Notes: generated by a model from the sequence alone, not told the origin. 64,000 nt of DNA from Clitoria ternatea (GCA_037962975.1 CM075675.1:108526718-108590717); one strand, 5' to 3'; positions 1-11,457 are shown, counted from the stretch's first letter. A program made the numbers and translations.

Positions 1-87
1 TGGACGGTATAGTTTTCCGAGCTGTTGGCTCTTGGACGTTGTTACTTGCTTACTGAATAGTTGAATGGTAATTAAACTGTTCCTTTA

Positions 88-335
88 GGCGGAGTCACGT
101 ACCCTGACGGAGTAGTGAGCTCAAACGGGGTCACACGTTTTAACAGAGTGATAAGCAGAAACGGAGTCTCATGCCTTGGCGGAGTAATAAGACTAGGCGG
201 AGTCATACGTTTGACGGAATCGTAAGCATTGACAAATTCAAATGCTTTGGCGGAGTAGTAAATTTAGGCGGGGTCACACGTCTGGCGGAGTCATAAGCAT
301 TGACGGGGTCAAATACCTTGGCGGAGTGACGAGAA
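88..335 (+). repeat. GGCGGAGT subrepeats in LTR U3
   Basis: About ten degenerate copies of a short motif, GGCGGAGTnrTAAG or GGCGGGGTCAcACG, recur every 20-35 bp. The same block appears in the two other LTR copies at about 25954-26201 and 34055-34302. Arrays like this upstream of the LTR TATA box are commonly enhancer-like in plant retrotransposons. That role is inferred here. Confidence 0.7.
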
Positions 336-1047
336 CATCTTTTAGAACATGGACATCTCTTAAGATACACTCAATACCGCCCTCACTCCATACCGCCCTC
401 ACACTCTAGACCGCACTCACACCCTCCACACTGCTCTCACACAGCTGACTTCAATTCAGGTGACACCGGACGAATTTAGTTCAGATTATCATTAATGAAC
501 ACCGGACGGATTCAAGGATGGTTAACTTAGCTTTCCTTAGAACGGATGTACGCACCGGATGAGTTTGAGCCGATGTACAAGGTCGGATGCTCAACCGGAC
601 TTGGAAATAGAATTCTGGTCGGTTTTGTAGTGCAGAAGTAACTTTTTGACCCTTTTCTTGTCTTTTAGGCATTATATATATAATATCTTCAAATCCCACT
701 AATTACCTAGTATATAGGACGGCCAGAAATGGACAATGTTTACAGCTCATTTCTTATCTGAACTTCCATTATTCCACAATCAGACACACCTAACAGCCCA
801 CTAAGTTGCAATCACGGGAAAGCTTGTCTCCCCACTTGCTTTTACATTATTAAACTAACACACCACTGATTCTAAAACTCCCAATTATTCTTCTCCATCA
901 ACACACCTTCGATCTGAACCAGGACAGCCAGGGGACCTTATTCCCAGTCAGCTAAAAGTCTTCAAACCAAGTAAGAGGGGACAGGGTTGTGAATACTTAT
1001 GAAATGGGTAGAATTGTATGTTGTCCTAGGAATCCAGTTTTATTTTC

Positions 1048-1800
1048 GTATCTTGCTGTTCAGTTTTGAGATTGAAAACGTGTGATTTTGATACTGACTT
1101 CTTCATGAAAGTTGTAGAACTTTTTGTTATGTGAATTTTGATACCTGATTCAACTGATTTGGACATGTATAGCAAAAGTTATAGCCAAAATACTACAGCA
1201 TATTCGTATGAAAGATTTATCTTTGGTTTTGTGTATATATTGAATTACTGGGAACTATGCGTGCATAATCAGACTTGGATATCTTTATGAATGTTGTAGA
1301 TAATTAAGTTGTGGATTTTTAGAAAGTGGTTTCACATCGAAATCATTTTTGTAGCTCAAGTTATACTCAAAATACTGATGTATGTGCAAGCTGAAATTCT
1401 GAAATTTTAGAGTTCTGGAAAAATCCGAATCTTGTTTTCAATACTGGGAATTTTGTAGTATGAATTAGTTGTTGGTGTCTTCATGAAAGTTGTAGATAAC
1501 TATGTTAAGAGTAATTTAGAACTGGTTTCATGTCAAAATCACGTTTGTAATTCCAGATATGTTTTAAATACCAAACTGTGTACATTCTGGAAAACTTATC
1601 TTGAGGCAGTATGATATTTCATGAATAAGTAGTATTTCTGTTCAGAATTTGAAACTGTGTTCTTCATGAAAGTTGTGGACAATTATGTTATTAAACTACA
1701 GAAAGTGGAATTACCTAAAAAGGAGTTGATTTGCTCATGTTATGACTGTTTTACTGATGTATGTCGCTGTTTGGAAGTGCTGAAGTTTACTTATGATGGT
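1048..1800 (+). repeat. Four degenerate ~185-bp tandem units in LTR
   Basis: The phrase CTTCATGAAAGTTGTAG, or a close variant, begins at 1101, 1283, 1479 and 1662, giving spacings of 182, 196 and 183 bp. Each copy is followed by similar text (AAAGTGG...TTCA, TTGTAGCTCAAGTTAT, ATACTGATGTATG). The block also occurs in both LTRs of the complete element (about 26914-27666 and 35015-35767). It looks like an old tandem duplication within the LTR, downstream of the TATA box. Confidence 0.7.
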
Positions 1801-2825
1801 TATTATGGATAAAAATGATGTTTTCTCTATGTGTAATGACTTACTATTGAATTCTTGAGTGATTATGAATTATTATAAATGCTGTTGAGTATCACACAAT
1901 TAGTATATTATGATGGTGAATAATTACGAATGACATAATTAATTTATATGTACATGAATGCCTTGTGGTTAATTACAAGTATGGTTGAAACAGTAAATCC
2001 ATGATTTTATGAATTATTATGGTTATTGTGTCCCTTGAGGACTTGTATTATCCAAGAGATTTTGGAAATGTGGATATCATGGTATGTTAAATGATAAAGA
2101 GAATTAAGGGTATTCATGCATCATAAGCATTCGGACGCACCATGGAATTTAGGGGTTCCATGATTGCCTACCCTGGTGGGGGGTTACTCTATGATGAGTT
2201 AAGCCCTATTATGTTGTGTGCCATGGAGTGTAGGGATTCATGGTTTATGCAAAAGTCCTACTTTGATATTGTGTACTTCGGTACTTAAGCGCCATGAAGT
2301 ATAGGGATTCATGGTATATGCTAAAGTCCTATTTGTGTCTCTATGAGACTTTACTGCAGTATTCCCACCAAGACTAAATGGATCCAGCATGACATCATTT
2401 GACTAATCATATATCTATTAATGGACTTGTTTGGCATACTCATCATATCATTATGAATTGCTGATTGTGTTTGTGCAATTTTATTTATTTTATATTTATT
2501 CTATATTCTGTCTCACTCTTACACTAATTTTTACAGTGAATGACACGCAGAATGCAGAGTAATGCCATGATGGATGTCTATTTGCTTTATTACCTAAACT
2601 TGAATTTATGGGTTGTAATAAATATAATATGTCATGTACTATTCTCTTCACATTCGTTTCCGCTACTTAAATATTTTCTTGGACTTAATTATTCTTGACT
2701 AGTATGTTCGATAATTTTCCGCTGTTATTAATTGTTATGTATAAACTCTGAATTAAATTTAAAATTTTAAAATGATCCTTCGATAATGCGAAAAATTTAT
2801 TCGGAAAATTACACGGGACGTTACA

Positions 2826-4960
2826 CTGACCTGGGCGAAACGTTAATCTTATACTTGGCAATATCCGATGAAGCTCTAGGTGTGGCCTTGGTGAAAGAAA
2901 CCCCAAAAGGGCAGAGACCGGTGTATTTTACTAGTAAAACGTTTCAGGGGGCGGAAGGAAGGTATCAGAAGATTGAGAAAGCCGCCCTGGCAGTTGTTTG
3001 GGCGTCACGATGGCTGAGGCCTTATTTCCACGCGCACCCAGTATTGGTGAGAACGGATTTGCCACTCCGTTCAGTACTCAGCAAGCCAGACCTCGCCGGA
3101 AGGATGATAAAGTGGTCTATCGAGCTGTCTGAATTTGAAATTTCATATGAGCCTCGAGGAGCCATCAAAGCGCAAGTGTTGGCCGATTTTGTAGTAGAAA
3201 TGACTGGGGCGGACCCGGCCACCCCTCGAGCGCATTGGACCATCTACGTCGACGGTTCGTCGAACAGCAAAGGTTGTGGAGCAGGTGTGGTGGTAGAAAG
3301 TGATGACGGCGTGCACTTAGAAATTTCCCTTCGATTCAATTTCAAGACATCCAATAATCAAGCTGAATACGAAGCATGCTTGGCCGGCCTCCGTGCGGCG
3401 ATTGACATCGGAGCATCAGCAGTTACACTCTGCAGTGATTCCCAGCTGGTGATTTCGCAAATCCAGGGGGAGTACCAGGCGAAGGAACCACAACTTCAAT
3501 TGTACTTGAATTGTGTTAATGAGTTGAAGGGAAGATTTGAAGTTTTAGAGTTCAAGCATGTGCCCAGGGAAGAAAATACCAGAGCGGACATCTTGTCAAG
3601 ATTGGCAAGTACAAAGCAGCCCGGTAGCACAACAACGGTGGTTCAAAGCACTTTGACATCACCTAGTATACCTCTGTATCCTTCTCTGAATGCTGTCATG
3701 GTGAGTTATCCATATGAGGATTCTTGGGTCATTCCCTATATTCGTTATCTGGCTGATGGTCAACTTCCCACTGACGAGAAGGAAAGGAGACGAGTAAAGA
3801 GGGAGCTGCCATATTTTACTATGGTCGACGGTGTTCTCTACAGAAGGGGATTCTCTGTCCCATATCTTTCATGTTTAAGAGAAGACGAAGTTCAAGCGGT
3901 CTTGACTGAGGTGCACGAGGGGCAATGTGGGCATCATGCTAGAGGTCGAAGCCTAATGAGAAAAGTCCTTAGGGCTGGATACTGGTGGCCCACTGTGAAG
4001 CAGGATTCCGCAGATTTTGTGAGGAAGTGCGACGCTTGCCAAAAATTCTCCAATCTCCACCATACACCGGCCCAAGAGTTATCTTCATCTGCCGTGCCTT
4101 GGCCGTTCTACCAATGGGGCCTTGATATTTTGGGTCCGTTTCCCACTGCACCAGGAGGAATCAAATACTTGATCGTGGGAGTAGACTATTTCACCAAATG
4201 GATCGAGGCAGAACCTGTAGTGCATATCACTTCTGCACGTACAAGACGTTTCATGTACGAAAATATCATTGCTCGGTTCAGGGTGCCAGGGCGGATTGTG
4301 ACTGACAACGGCACCCAGTTTACAGACAAAAAGTTCACGGATTTACTTGAAGGACTGGGGATAATCCAGATATTTTCATCTGTTGAACATCCCCAAACCA
4401 ATGGGCAAGCAGAGGTAGCTAACCGAGAAGTGCTAAAGGGGTTAAAGAAGCGTCAGGGAGAAGCGAAGGGAGGATGGACTGACCAGCTATGTCATGTTCT
4501 ATGGGCATACCGCACTACGCCTCATTCTTCAACTAACGAATCCCCATACCGGTTGGTGTACGGGGTTGAGGCGATGATCCCAGTAGAGTTACAAACAAGA
4601 TCGGCTCGTGTGGAGTATTTTTCAGCAGAAGATAACAACGCCAACTTAGCATCAGAGCTGGACGTCCTCCAAGAGTTAAGGGAAAAGGCTTTCGTCAGAG
4701 ATTAGGCAATAAAAGCAAAGGCTGCACTCCGGTATAATAAACGTGTCCAGTACAGAGCTTTTAACACCAGAGACCTCGTTCTGAGAAAGGCCAGTGTGGG
4801 GAATAAGTTCGCTCACCAATGAAAGCTAGCACCGACGTGGGAAGGACCTTATAGAGTTTCGGAGGTGACTGGAAAGGGATCATACCGGTTGGAAGAACTT
4901 GATGGAACCCCAATCCGCAACAAATGGAACACTCAGAACTTACGAGTGTATTACAGCTAG
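2826..4960 (+). pseudogene. Tat-lineage gypsy pol 3' part: RNase H, second RNase H, integrase
   Basis: This is the C-terminal part of a Ty3/gypsy polyprotein. In order it shows: the end of the RT-linked RNase H (2826-3200); a second, archaeal-type RNase H (about 3234-3610) with YVDGSS, NNQAEYEA, CSDSQLV and a final RADILS Asp; an integrase zinc region (HH...CDACQ, about 3930-4050); and an integrase core with Asp, Asp and Glu in WGLDILGPF, IVTDNGTQF and HPQTNGQAE. Paired RNase H domains are the mark of the Tat/Ogre/Retand lineage. The 5' end is cut by the LTR ending at 2825, so protease and most of RT lie left of the window. An open frame appears to begin at 2786, but its first 13 codons are LTR. 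In-frame stops TAG at 4703 and TGA at 4820 precede the natural stop at 4958-4960, so the copy is dead. The integrase tail keeps the WEGPYRV (GPF/Y-like) motif. Confidence 0.93.
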
Positions 4961-5269
4961 TTGGTAAGACGGCGTGTACTCTTTTTCCTTACTTGAGTTT
5001 TTTCCCATTGGGTTTTCTCAAGAAGGTTTTAATGAGGCATGGCCCCAACGATGCTCTTTGTGTAATCTATTTTCAATTTTAATAAGAATACACTTTCACC
5101 GCCCTATCATTCTCACTTTTCTTATGTGTTATGATTTAAAGCCGTAGTTTAATACGCATACACCTCAGGACGGATGAACGCAACTACCTATTCTGTAGTT
5201 GATGAGATAATTCCTCGAAAAACGGAGGAAGACCCCTCAGGACGGACGATGTAATTCCTTGAGGTGGAA

Positions 5270-5918
5270 TGGGTTGTAGGGCTGGTCCTTTTTCAAGGCC
5301 ACAAACCGAACCCCATTCGAAGACAACATGGGTTGTAGGGCTGGTCCTTTTTCAAGGCCACAAACCGAACCCCATTCGAAGACTACATGGGTTGTAGGGC
5401 TGGTCCTTTTTCAAGGCCACAAACCGAACCCCATTCGAAGACAACATGGGTTGTAGGGCTGGTCCTTTTTCAAGGCCACAAACCGAACCCCATTCGAAGA
5501 CTACATGGGTTGTAGGGCTGGTCCTTTCTCAAGGCCACAAACCGAACCCCATTCGAAGACTACATGGGTTGTAGGGCTGGTCCTTTTTCAAGGCCACAAA
5601 CCGAACCCCATTCGAAGACTACATGGGTTGTAGGGCTGGTCCTTTTTCAAGGCCACAAACCGAACCCCATTCGAAGACAACATGGGTTGTAGGGCTGGTC
5701 CTTTTTCAAGGCCACAAACCGAACCCCATTCGAAGACTACATGGGTTGTAGGGCTGGTCCTTTCTCAAGGCCACAAACCGAACCCCATTCGAAGACTACA
5801 TGGGTTGTAGGGCTGGTCCTTTTTCAAGGCCACAAACCGAACCCCATTCGAGGACTACATGGGTTGTAGGGCTGGTCCTTTCTCAAGGCCACAAACCGAA
5901 CCCCATGCGAAGGCTTGG
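5270..5918 (+). repeat. 59-bp minisatellite, 11 copies
   Basis: Eleven head-to-tail 59-bp units start with TGGGTTGTAGGGCTGGTCC and contain CAAGGCCACAAACCGAACC. They differ at two main sites (CCTTTTTC/CCTTTCTC and GACAACA/GACTACA). Units 3-6 have the same variant order as units 7-10, so a four-unit (236-bp) block was probably duplicated. The array lies between the pol stop and the antisense gene, the 3' region where Tat/Ogre elements are known to carry variable tandem repeats. Short open frames across the array are by-products of the repeat. Confidence 0.95.
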
Positions 5919-6115
5919 GCGCAGTAGGCCGGTTCACACAGGAAACCGCGCTGAACCCCGAGTAACGGGCGCAGTAGGTTCAGGATTAGCCCTGATCCGA
6001 ACCCCGTGTTGAAGGCTTGGACTGTAGGATTGCACTGAACTCCAAGTACGGTTAGTAGGATCGAACCGAACACCGTGTGAAGACCTGAGGTGTAGGACCA
6101 AACCGAACCTCAAAA
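5919..6115 (+). repeat. Degenerate flank of the 59-bp minisatellite
   Basis: Diverged 40-65 bp units continue after the regular array. Recognisable pieces recur: GTAGG, ccGAACCCC and GAAGgCttGG. They look like older, decayed members of the same tandem family at the edge of the array. Confidence 0.6.
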
Positions 6116-6619
6116 GAAAGGCGTAAAAGCTTACCCTTGTCAAAGCTATACTAAAATTCAAAAGGCAATGTCCGTCCTCAGTGGTGGAATATCCACCCCG
6201 GAGCGGTTGAACGCTGACGTACCCGCTCTACATCTTCGAGGACAGATAAGGATTTCTATCTTTTAAGAAGTTAAAAGGTAATCTTTGAGATAAACTCTCC
6301 CTTCCCAATGTACTTACACTTGGGGACAGGGCATGCTTTAACTTAATTGTCATTTATTCATTACAATTTGTTATCCTAATCCAGTGTGATAAGTACGCTT
6401 TAAGTAACTAGGTAACCACGCAGAACGGATTCGCAAAGCATTGGAAATAATAAAGTGTTTTGTATAACACTAAGTTATTCAGCACTCACACATTCGATGC
6501 AAACAGTTGAGGAAAAGTAATAGTGAATCTTATTTTCAAAAATAAGAAAATATGCAGGTTACAAAGTGTTTTAAATCTGGAGCCGATCCCAGAACACGGC
6601 TATGAATGAAAGCATAAAA
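6116..6619. other. Tat 3' spacer, no gene seen
   Basis: This 0.5 kb lies between the minisatellite and the stop codon of the antisense gene. I see no coding similarity. It probably holds the 3' untranslated part of the antisense transcript. The frames that open here are short and look random. Confidence 0.5.
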
Positions 6620-9287
6620 TTAAGAGGCCGGTGCTTGATCCTCCACAGTGGGCACTCCTGCCTTCTCCGTCTTATCCTCCACCCCAGTTTGGGCACCTTC
6701 TTGTGCTTCAGCTCCAGAGGCAGCAGTGGACGTTGTAGGCTCCATACTTTGACCTTCTGGGAGGGGAGGCAGTTTGTACAGAGATGCATGGGGTTCATGG
6801 TGCGATCCGTCCTTATGAACTTCTACAAGTCTTCCCCCATGGAACTCAAAGAACGGATCTAATCCGTATAAATTCAGCTTTACTCCAGGGTTACGATAGT
6901 AGACTTGACGAAGGGCCAGGCCGAAAGATTCATACGCCACATTTTTGCATATATCCAAGGCTTTGGCAGCTTTGGCCTTTGCAGCAGCTAGTCTTCTTTG
7001 AACCTTGGCATAATCCTCTTCTGAAGGCCCAGCACTCGCACCACCCTTTTTGAGTTCATCAATTTGGGCTTGCATCTCCTTCCGAATAGACTCCCACTCC
7101 CCAAGGTCCTTGTTGCGACCGTCCTCCATAACTTTGAGATCGTCAGCAAGCTTAGCCGATCTCTTCTTCTCCAGTTGTAATTCTTCTTCAAGGAGGGGTA
7201 TGGATTTGTTCTTATTCTGGAGGTCGGCAACTTCCCGCTCTAGGGCCTTGTTCGTAAAATGAACTTGGCTTGCCTTTTCAGTCTTCCTCTGGAGCGTTTC
7301 TTTAGTTTTCTTCAACTCTGATTCCACCCCCCTGTGAACTTCAGCTTGCTTGGCCGCCCATTTCTCCTTCACCGCGAGTTCGGTCTCAAGTTTTTCAACC
7401 TGATCCATATAGTCAGCTTTCTCGCTCAGGGACTCAAGCAGGCCAGACAGTTCATCAAGTTGCCAACGCCCAGCCTTGCAAGCACCTCGGACCCCAGCAG
7501 CGTCGAGGGAAGGGCGGAGGCAATACCGTGCCTTTGGGAGAGTAGGAGGCATAGACCCTTGAAACCACAAGTAAGGAGAAAGGAAGGAGTCACGCGGAGG
7601 ATCGAACGCCGGAGGAGGACCGTTCCCAGAGTCCGGTTCTGAAGCATTTTGAGAAGAAGGGGCAGAGGACTCAGGAACGGGTTTCTTTCCCTTGTCCTTC
7701 TTCAATTCAGCTTCTTCGGCCGTCCTCTGACGCTTCTTCATAGGGTCATCAGAGGAGGGCTTCTCTTGATTTGCCTTCTTTACAAGATGCCTCTTCTTCT
7801 TCTTTTTCTCTGGGACGGCCTCCTCGCCACCCGCTCCAGCGGCCTCAGCTGCTTCTTCGGTTTCCTCCTCATCGAAGAGAGGAACCTCATCTCCTACCGC
7901 AGAAGTCAGAGGAATGAGGGGAGTTTTAGTGGCGTTCCTCTTCGCCTGGATGTCATTTTCTTCAGAAGAGGAGTCATCGTCAGCCATCATGGTCCTTAAC
8001 GACAACATCTCTGGGCAGGCTTTTTCAATTTGTTCTGCAAAACAAGAAAAGTTGAATAAGCATACAAGAAGAAAAATAACTAGAGCGGAATAACCATACA
8101 ACACAAGGAGAATAAGAGCGGATGTTACGGAGGTAGGTGTTTTTGATGCCATCCTCGGCCAAGAGAAGACGGCTGGAAAACCCTTTGAGGGTTTTTGAGG
8201 CCGTCTGCAGGGCGCTCAAGACCTCAACAGAATGAGGGGAAAGTTCGCTCTCATCTGTATAATAAGCACGACTCATAAGGAGAAAATGCTCGTGCGTCCA
8301 GCTAAGGGGAAACTTGGTAAACCCCTCTTTATTCCGCCAGAAGACTGGCTTATTTGGTTGAATCCGGACCCGCGTGTAGTAATGTTTGAAAGAGCGCCCA
8401 TCTACCTTTGCGGATTCCGTATAAGACTTGAAATTTACAACCCTTGAGTCACTACGGAGAGTAATGAACCTAAGGCCGCCCTTCTTATTAGCTCGGCGGA
8501 CCACTTGGCAATAGTAAAATAGCTTGGCCATAGTGGCGGAGAAGCCAAAATGCTCCCCCAAAACTTCCAGAGCCCGGACAAGACTCCAACCGTTGGGATG
8601 TAGTTGTGAGGGGGCACAGTCTAAGAAACGCAGGACGGCCATCTGGAAATCCGTCAGGGGAAAGCGTACTCCCAGCTTTAAGAAAACGAAGTCGTACATG
8701 TAGACCGACCTCGCATCAGGGACGCTGTGGCATATTCTTTCAGAGGGATGCGGAGCCATCACAGCGTATCACGCTTTGTACTTCTTATCCGAATATATCC
8801 TACAGCGGAAAGAAACCGTGCGCTCCTCCTCACTTGCATGGTGCGAAGGGATCTCTAGGAATTCCTCTTCCACCCAGCAATAAGGTTTTTCCCTGTTGAG
8901 TTTCTCCCAATCAAGCTGGTGTGCCACAACATTGACACACCCTTCAGCAGAGCGGAGAAACGGTGTTTTTCCACGTCCTGGAAGATCCATGGTTGTGCAG
9001 GCGCGGTGGAATGCGTAGGTGCTGTGATAAAAAGCAACATCGTCAGAGAGATAACCTTCAGCACTTGACCCCTCATCAGAGCGGCTGGTAGCCCTCGAAC
9101 CAAGGGGAACCTCAGAGCGACGAGAGGAAGAAGACGCTCGTGAGGAAGAAGCTTCGGCTCTCTCTGAGCGATGGCGCCCAGCCACAGGAGGATTCCCTGG
9201 AATCCTCCCACCATGGTGGCTAAGGGGGGCACGAGAGCCAAACCTCCCCCTATTTGAAGGACCAGCGTGGCCTGCTCTAGGGCGCAT
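6620..9287 (-). pseudogene. Antisense spliced gene of the Tat element (gypsy-type transposon domain plus coiled coil)
   Basis: Read on the minus strand, ATG is at 9287. Exon 1 is 9287-8129. A 94-bp GT-AG intron (8128-8035; donor GTAACA, acceptor TTTTGCAG) follows, then exon 2, 8034-6620. The phases join exactly: 1159+1415 nt, 858 codons including the stop. One in-frame TGA at 8771-8769 interrupts it, so this copy is probably non-functional unless read through. The N-terminus is rich in Ser/Arg (about residues 1-80). Residues about 195-265 (FPLTDFQMAVLRFLDCAP, LHPNGWSLVRALEVLG) resemble the plant 'putative gypsy type transposon' domain (PF04195). Then come basic, nuclear-signal-like runs (KKKKKRHLVKK, KKRQR) and a long Lys/Glu-rich coiled coil (about residues 585-745). 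Extra antisense genes between pol and the 3' LTR are known in Tat-lineage elements, but their function is not. The apparent start of the downstream open frame at 8152 is translated intron. Confidence 0.85.
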
Positions 9288-9971
9288 GATGGAAGTAGAA
9301 TGATTAAAATTGCAAGGAGTTGAAGGGAAGGAAGGTTACCTAAAGGAAGAGGATCTTTGAGAAGTTGAAGACGACAGGGAAATCCCAAGGAAATTTGAGC
9401 AGAGTTTCACTAAGTTTGAGAGCAAGGATGGATTCCTAAATCTGCTAAGAGTTCCTTTTATAGGTAACGAAGAAACACAGTGTTTCATCGAAGGTCACAA
9501 GGCTTGCCTCAAAACGCAACCCTTTCAAATTGAAACGACTCCGTCGTTTCACCACAAACGGGCGCGAAAACAGTAACGTTTCAGTAAACGTTTTGACAAA
9601 ATGGGCCCCCACTCAGTTTGAATCCAGGCCCAATAAGCCCAATCGACGGTTACACTCTTGGGCAATGATGGCTCTTGCATAAAAAACGCATTTACTGTCC
9701 AATCATGCTGTACGCATTTAATGCCTCCCAACCACTTTTCGAATATCAAGGGTTTCGATTTTCAAAGACTCTTGGGATTTCCATTACTTATTTCATGCTG
9801 TCTAAATCCGTTGTACGCGACGCGAGAAGGGCGGTCACTCGTTTACTAGAGCGGACGCCACCGAGTTCTCAGAGACTTACCAGAATGTATCACCGGCATC
9901 TAGACTTCTCTTAAGAGTTGTGTAGCTCATATGAGCAACTTAACAGTCCCTCATACAAGCTAGGGGACAAA
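9288..9971. other. Spacer between antisense gene and Tat 3' LTR
   Basis: No conserved coding region is visible. The segment should contain the promoter and leader of the antisense gene, which reads leftward from 9287. At its right edge a purine-rich stretch, AGGGGACAAA (9962-9971), abuts the presumed LTR start and is a plausible polypurine tract. Confidence 0.45.
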
Positions 9972-10982
9972 TGATCCGGTCTAGATACCGGCCCCCATTC
10001 TTGTGACGTCAGACTGACCTCATATAAGGAAAACCGGTGTCCTGGTTTAACGTTACCACACCGGATATCCGTTGTCTGGTCGTCCGCCCTCACTCCACGA
10101 CAGCATCATTCATTTTCGCCATAACGGTTCTATGTTCATTGTTACAGGACATTTACATAATTGTTGGCTTTTCCCTCACAGAAAGAGAAGAGCCCCTGAT
10201 AACTTATCAACGAAGACACTGTTTGTAGCAAAATACGTCACATCAATGGCTTCAGAAAGTAAGTGGGCGTGTCAGCAGATTATGTGGAAAAGGTGATTAT
10301 CCTCTCCTCTCCCTAGAGGATCGTACTCTGATAATTGACCTACCCTCCTGACACATTCTGAAAGTCGAGCCACTTTGATTGACACAATATACACGCAATC
10401 AGAGCTAAGGGACCCACCTGCATCCAACGACTCATTTCTCTTACGTTCAACTATAAGAAGCCCGTATCAATACACATGCATGGTATCGTTGTTCTATCTC
10501 ACACTTTACTGTCACTTCGCTTAAGCATTCATTGAGTTCCTATACTCTTCTAACTTGAGCGTCGGAGAATCTTCGCAGGTGGCACCACCTTTCGCCCCTC
10601 TACAACGCGAAACGTTGGTGTGAAGGATCTCCAGGACAACAAGACCGGCCTCTCCCACTGAGAGACCGGATTAATACATCGGTTACTCGCAGTTCCGGTG
10701 TGCAAACCCTAAAAACACCTGCATTCTTGTGGCTGGTCCCACACCGGATCCTAGACCCCGGTCCAGACCAGTTCACTACCAAAAGTGGTTATTTCCCTTG
10801 TTGGACTTGGGTCTGGATTCCCTTTTTTTACCTTTTACTTCACTATTGTATAAATATGGCCTATAGGCTCACATTGTAATCTAAATGACACAATTAAGCT
10901 AATAAACCTACTTTTCCTAGAGGAATTCTCTAGGGTTTTAGTAATCCTTATTTCTCTAGGATTTTAGACATCCCATCCATCA
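9972..10982 (+). mobile_element. Probable 3' LTR of the Tat element
   Basis: The proposed LTR runs from TGATCCGG, just after the purine tract, to CCATCCATCA, giving TGAT...ATCA ends. Inside is a promoter-like TATAAATA (10849-10856), then AATAAA (10901-10906), so U3, R and U5 come in the right order. Several ACCGGA/CCGGT motifs lie in U3. The matching 5' LTR is left of the window, so the ends cannot be confirmed by alignment. The right end could be up to six bases further (10988). Confidence 0.55.
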
Positions 10983-11449
10983 TCGACATAGTAGAGGAAT
11001 AAAGAGGGGAAAGTGTTAGGGTTTGAATTTGTGAAAAAAAGGAACATGAAAGAAAAAGGGGAATTTAAAATTTTTAATCTTAGTTTTTAATTTTAAGACC
11101 CAGGACACCTATTTATAAATCGTTTAAATTACACAAGCACCACTTGTATATTATTTAAGTCACATAAACATCATAAAAACACTATTATATAACGGAAAGT
11201 AACCAACATTAAAAATATAAATGGCTGGCTTAAATAAAAAAACACATAAAAACATATTTAAATCTAATTTCAAACATAAAGAATCATAAATCTAATTTTA
11301 TCTAATTTAATTTTCTATTTTTCTTAAAAAAAAAACGCTAGATGTTTTCTAAAATATCTAATTTTTTATTTTCTAAGATTATTAACTATATTTTCTATTT
11401 TTTTTTTATATTTCATAAATAATTTTATATTTTTCTTAGCGCAATTAGG
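10983..11449. other. AT-rich 5' flank of MAK16
   Basis: This is upstream DNA between the Tat element and MAK16. It is A/T-rich with no coding signal. Positions 11223-11312 resemble a segment upstream of LPXA (see the repeat entry). Confidence 0.5.
11223..11312 (+). repeat. Dispersed ~90-bp repeat, copy 1
   Basis: This segment matches 49951-50038 at roughly 90% by eye. Both share AAATAAAAAAACA, TATTTAAATCTAAT, TCAAACATAAAGAATCATA and TTTTATCTAATTTAATT. It lies about 230 bp before the MAK16 start codon. The second copy lies about 200 bp before LPXA. It could be part of a small non-autonomous element. I could not define ends or terminal repeats. Confidence 0.6.
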
Positions 11450-11457
11450 TATAAAAA
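11450..11457 (+). promoter_or_regulatory. Candidate TATA box of MAK16
   Basis: TATAAAAA lies 81 bp before the MAK16 start codon, in a T-rich stretch that turns GC-richer just downstream. The distance suits a short 5' UTR. Position and sequence are the only evidence. Confidence 0.5.

Larger units (their letters stand above)
1..2825 (+). mobile_element. Tekay/Del-like gypsy LTR, 5' end outside window
   Basis: This stretch matches positions 25867-28691, the left LTR of the complete element in this window, with a constant offset of 25866 and no indels. I see three substitutions (1621 A/G, 1759 G/T, 1785 G/A). It ends in GGGACGTTACA at 2825 and then passes directly into unrelated Tat-lineage polymerase sequence. 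It is therefore either a solo LTR or the 3' LTR of an element starting left of the window. The last five bases of context on the right are CTGAC (2826-2830), the expected target duplication, but its partner is out of view. A TATA-like stretch lies at 673-680. No protein is encoded here. Confidence 0.93.

Noticed and set aside
481..699. 72-codon minus-strand frame present three times (also 26347-26565 and 34448-34666)
   Set aside because: It lies within identical LTR copies. The repeat of the frame reflects LTR identity, not a conserved gene.
5270..5918. CRISPR-like array
   Set aside because: Units are contiguous with no unique spacers, and the host is a plant. It is a minisatellite.
5800..6161. 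Short frames on both strands in the minisatellite
   Set aside because: They arise from repeat units and shift with unit number. No homology.
8035..8152. N-terminal ~40 residues of the long minus-strand frame (hydrophobic, signal-peptide-like)
   Set aside because: This is translated intron. GT and AG borders and exact phase show exon 2 starts at 8034, so there is no signal peptide.
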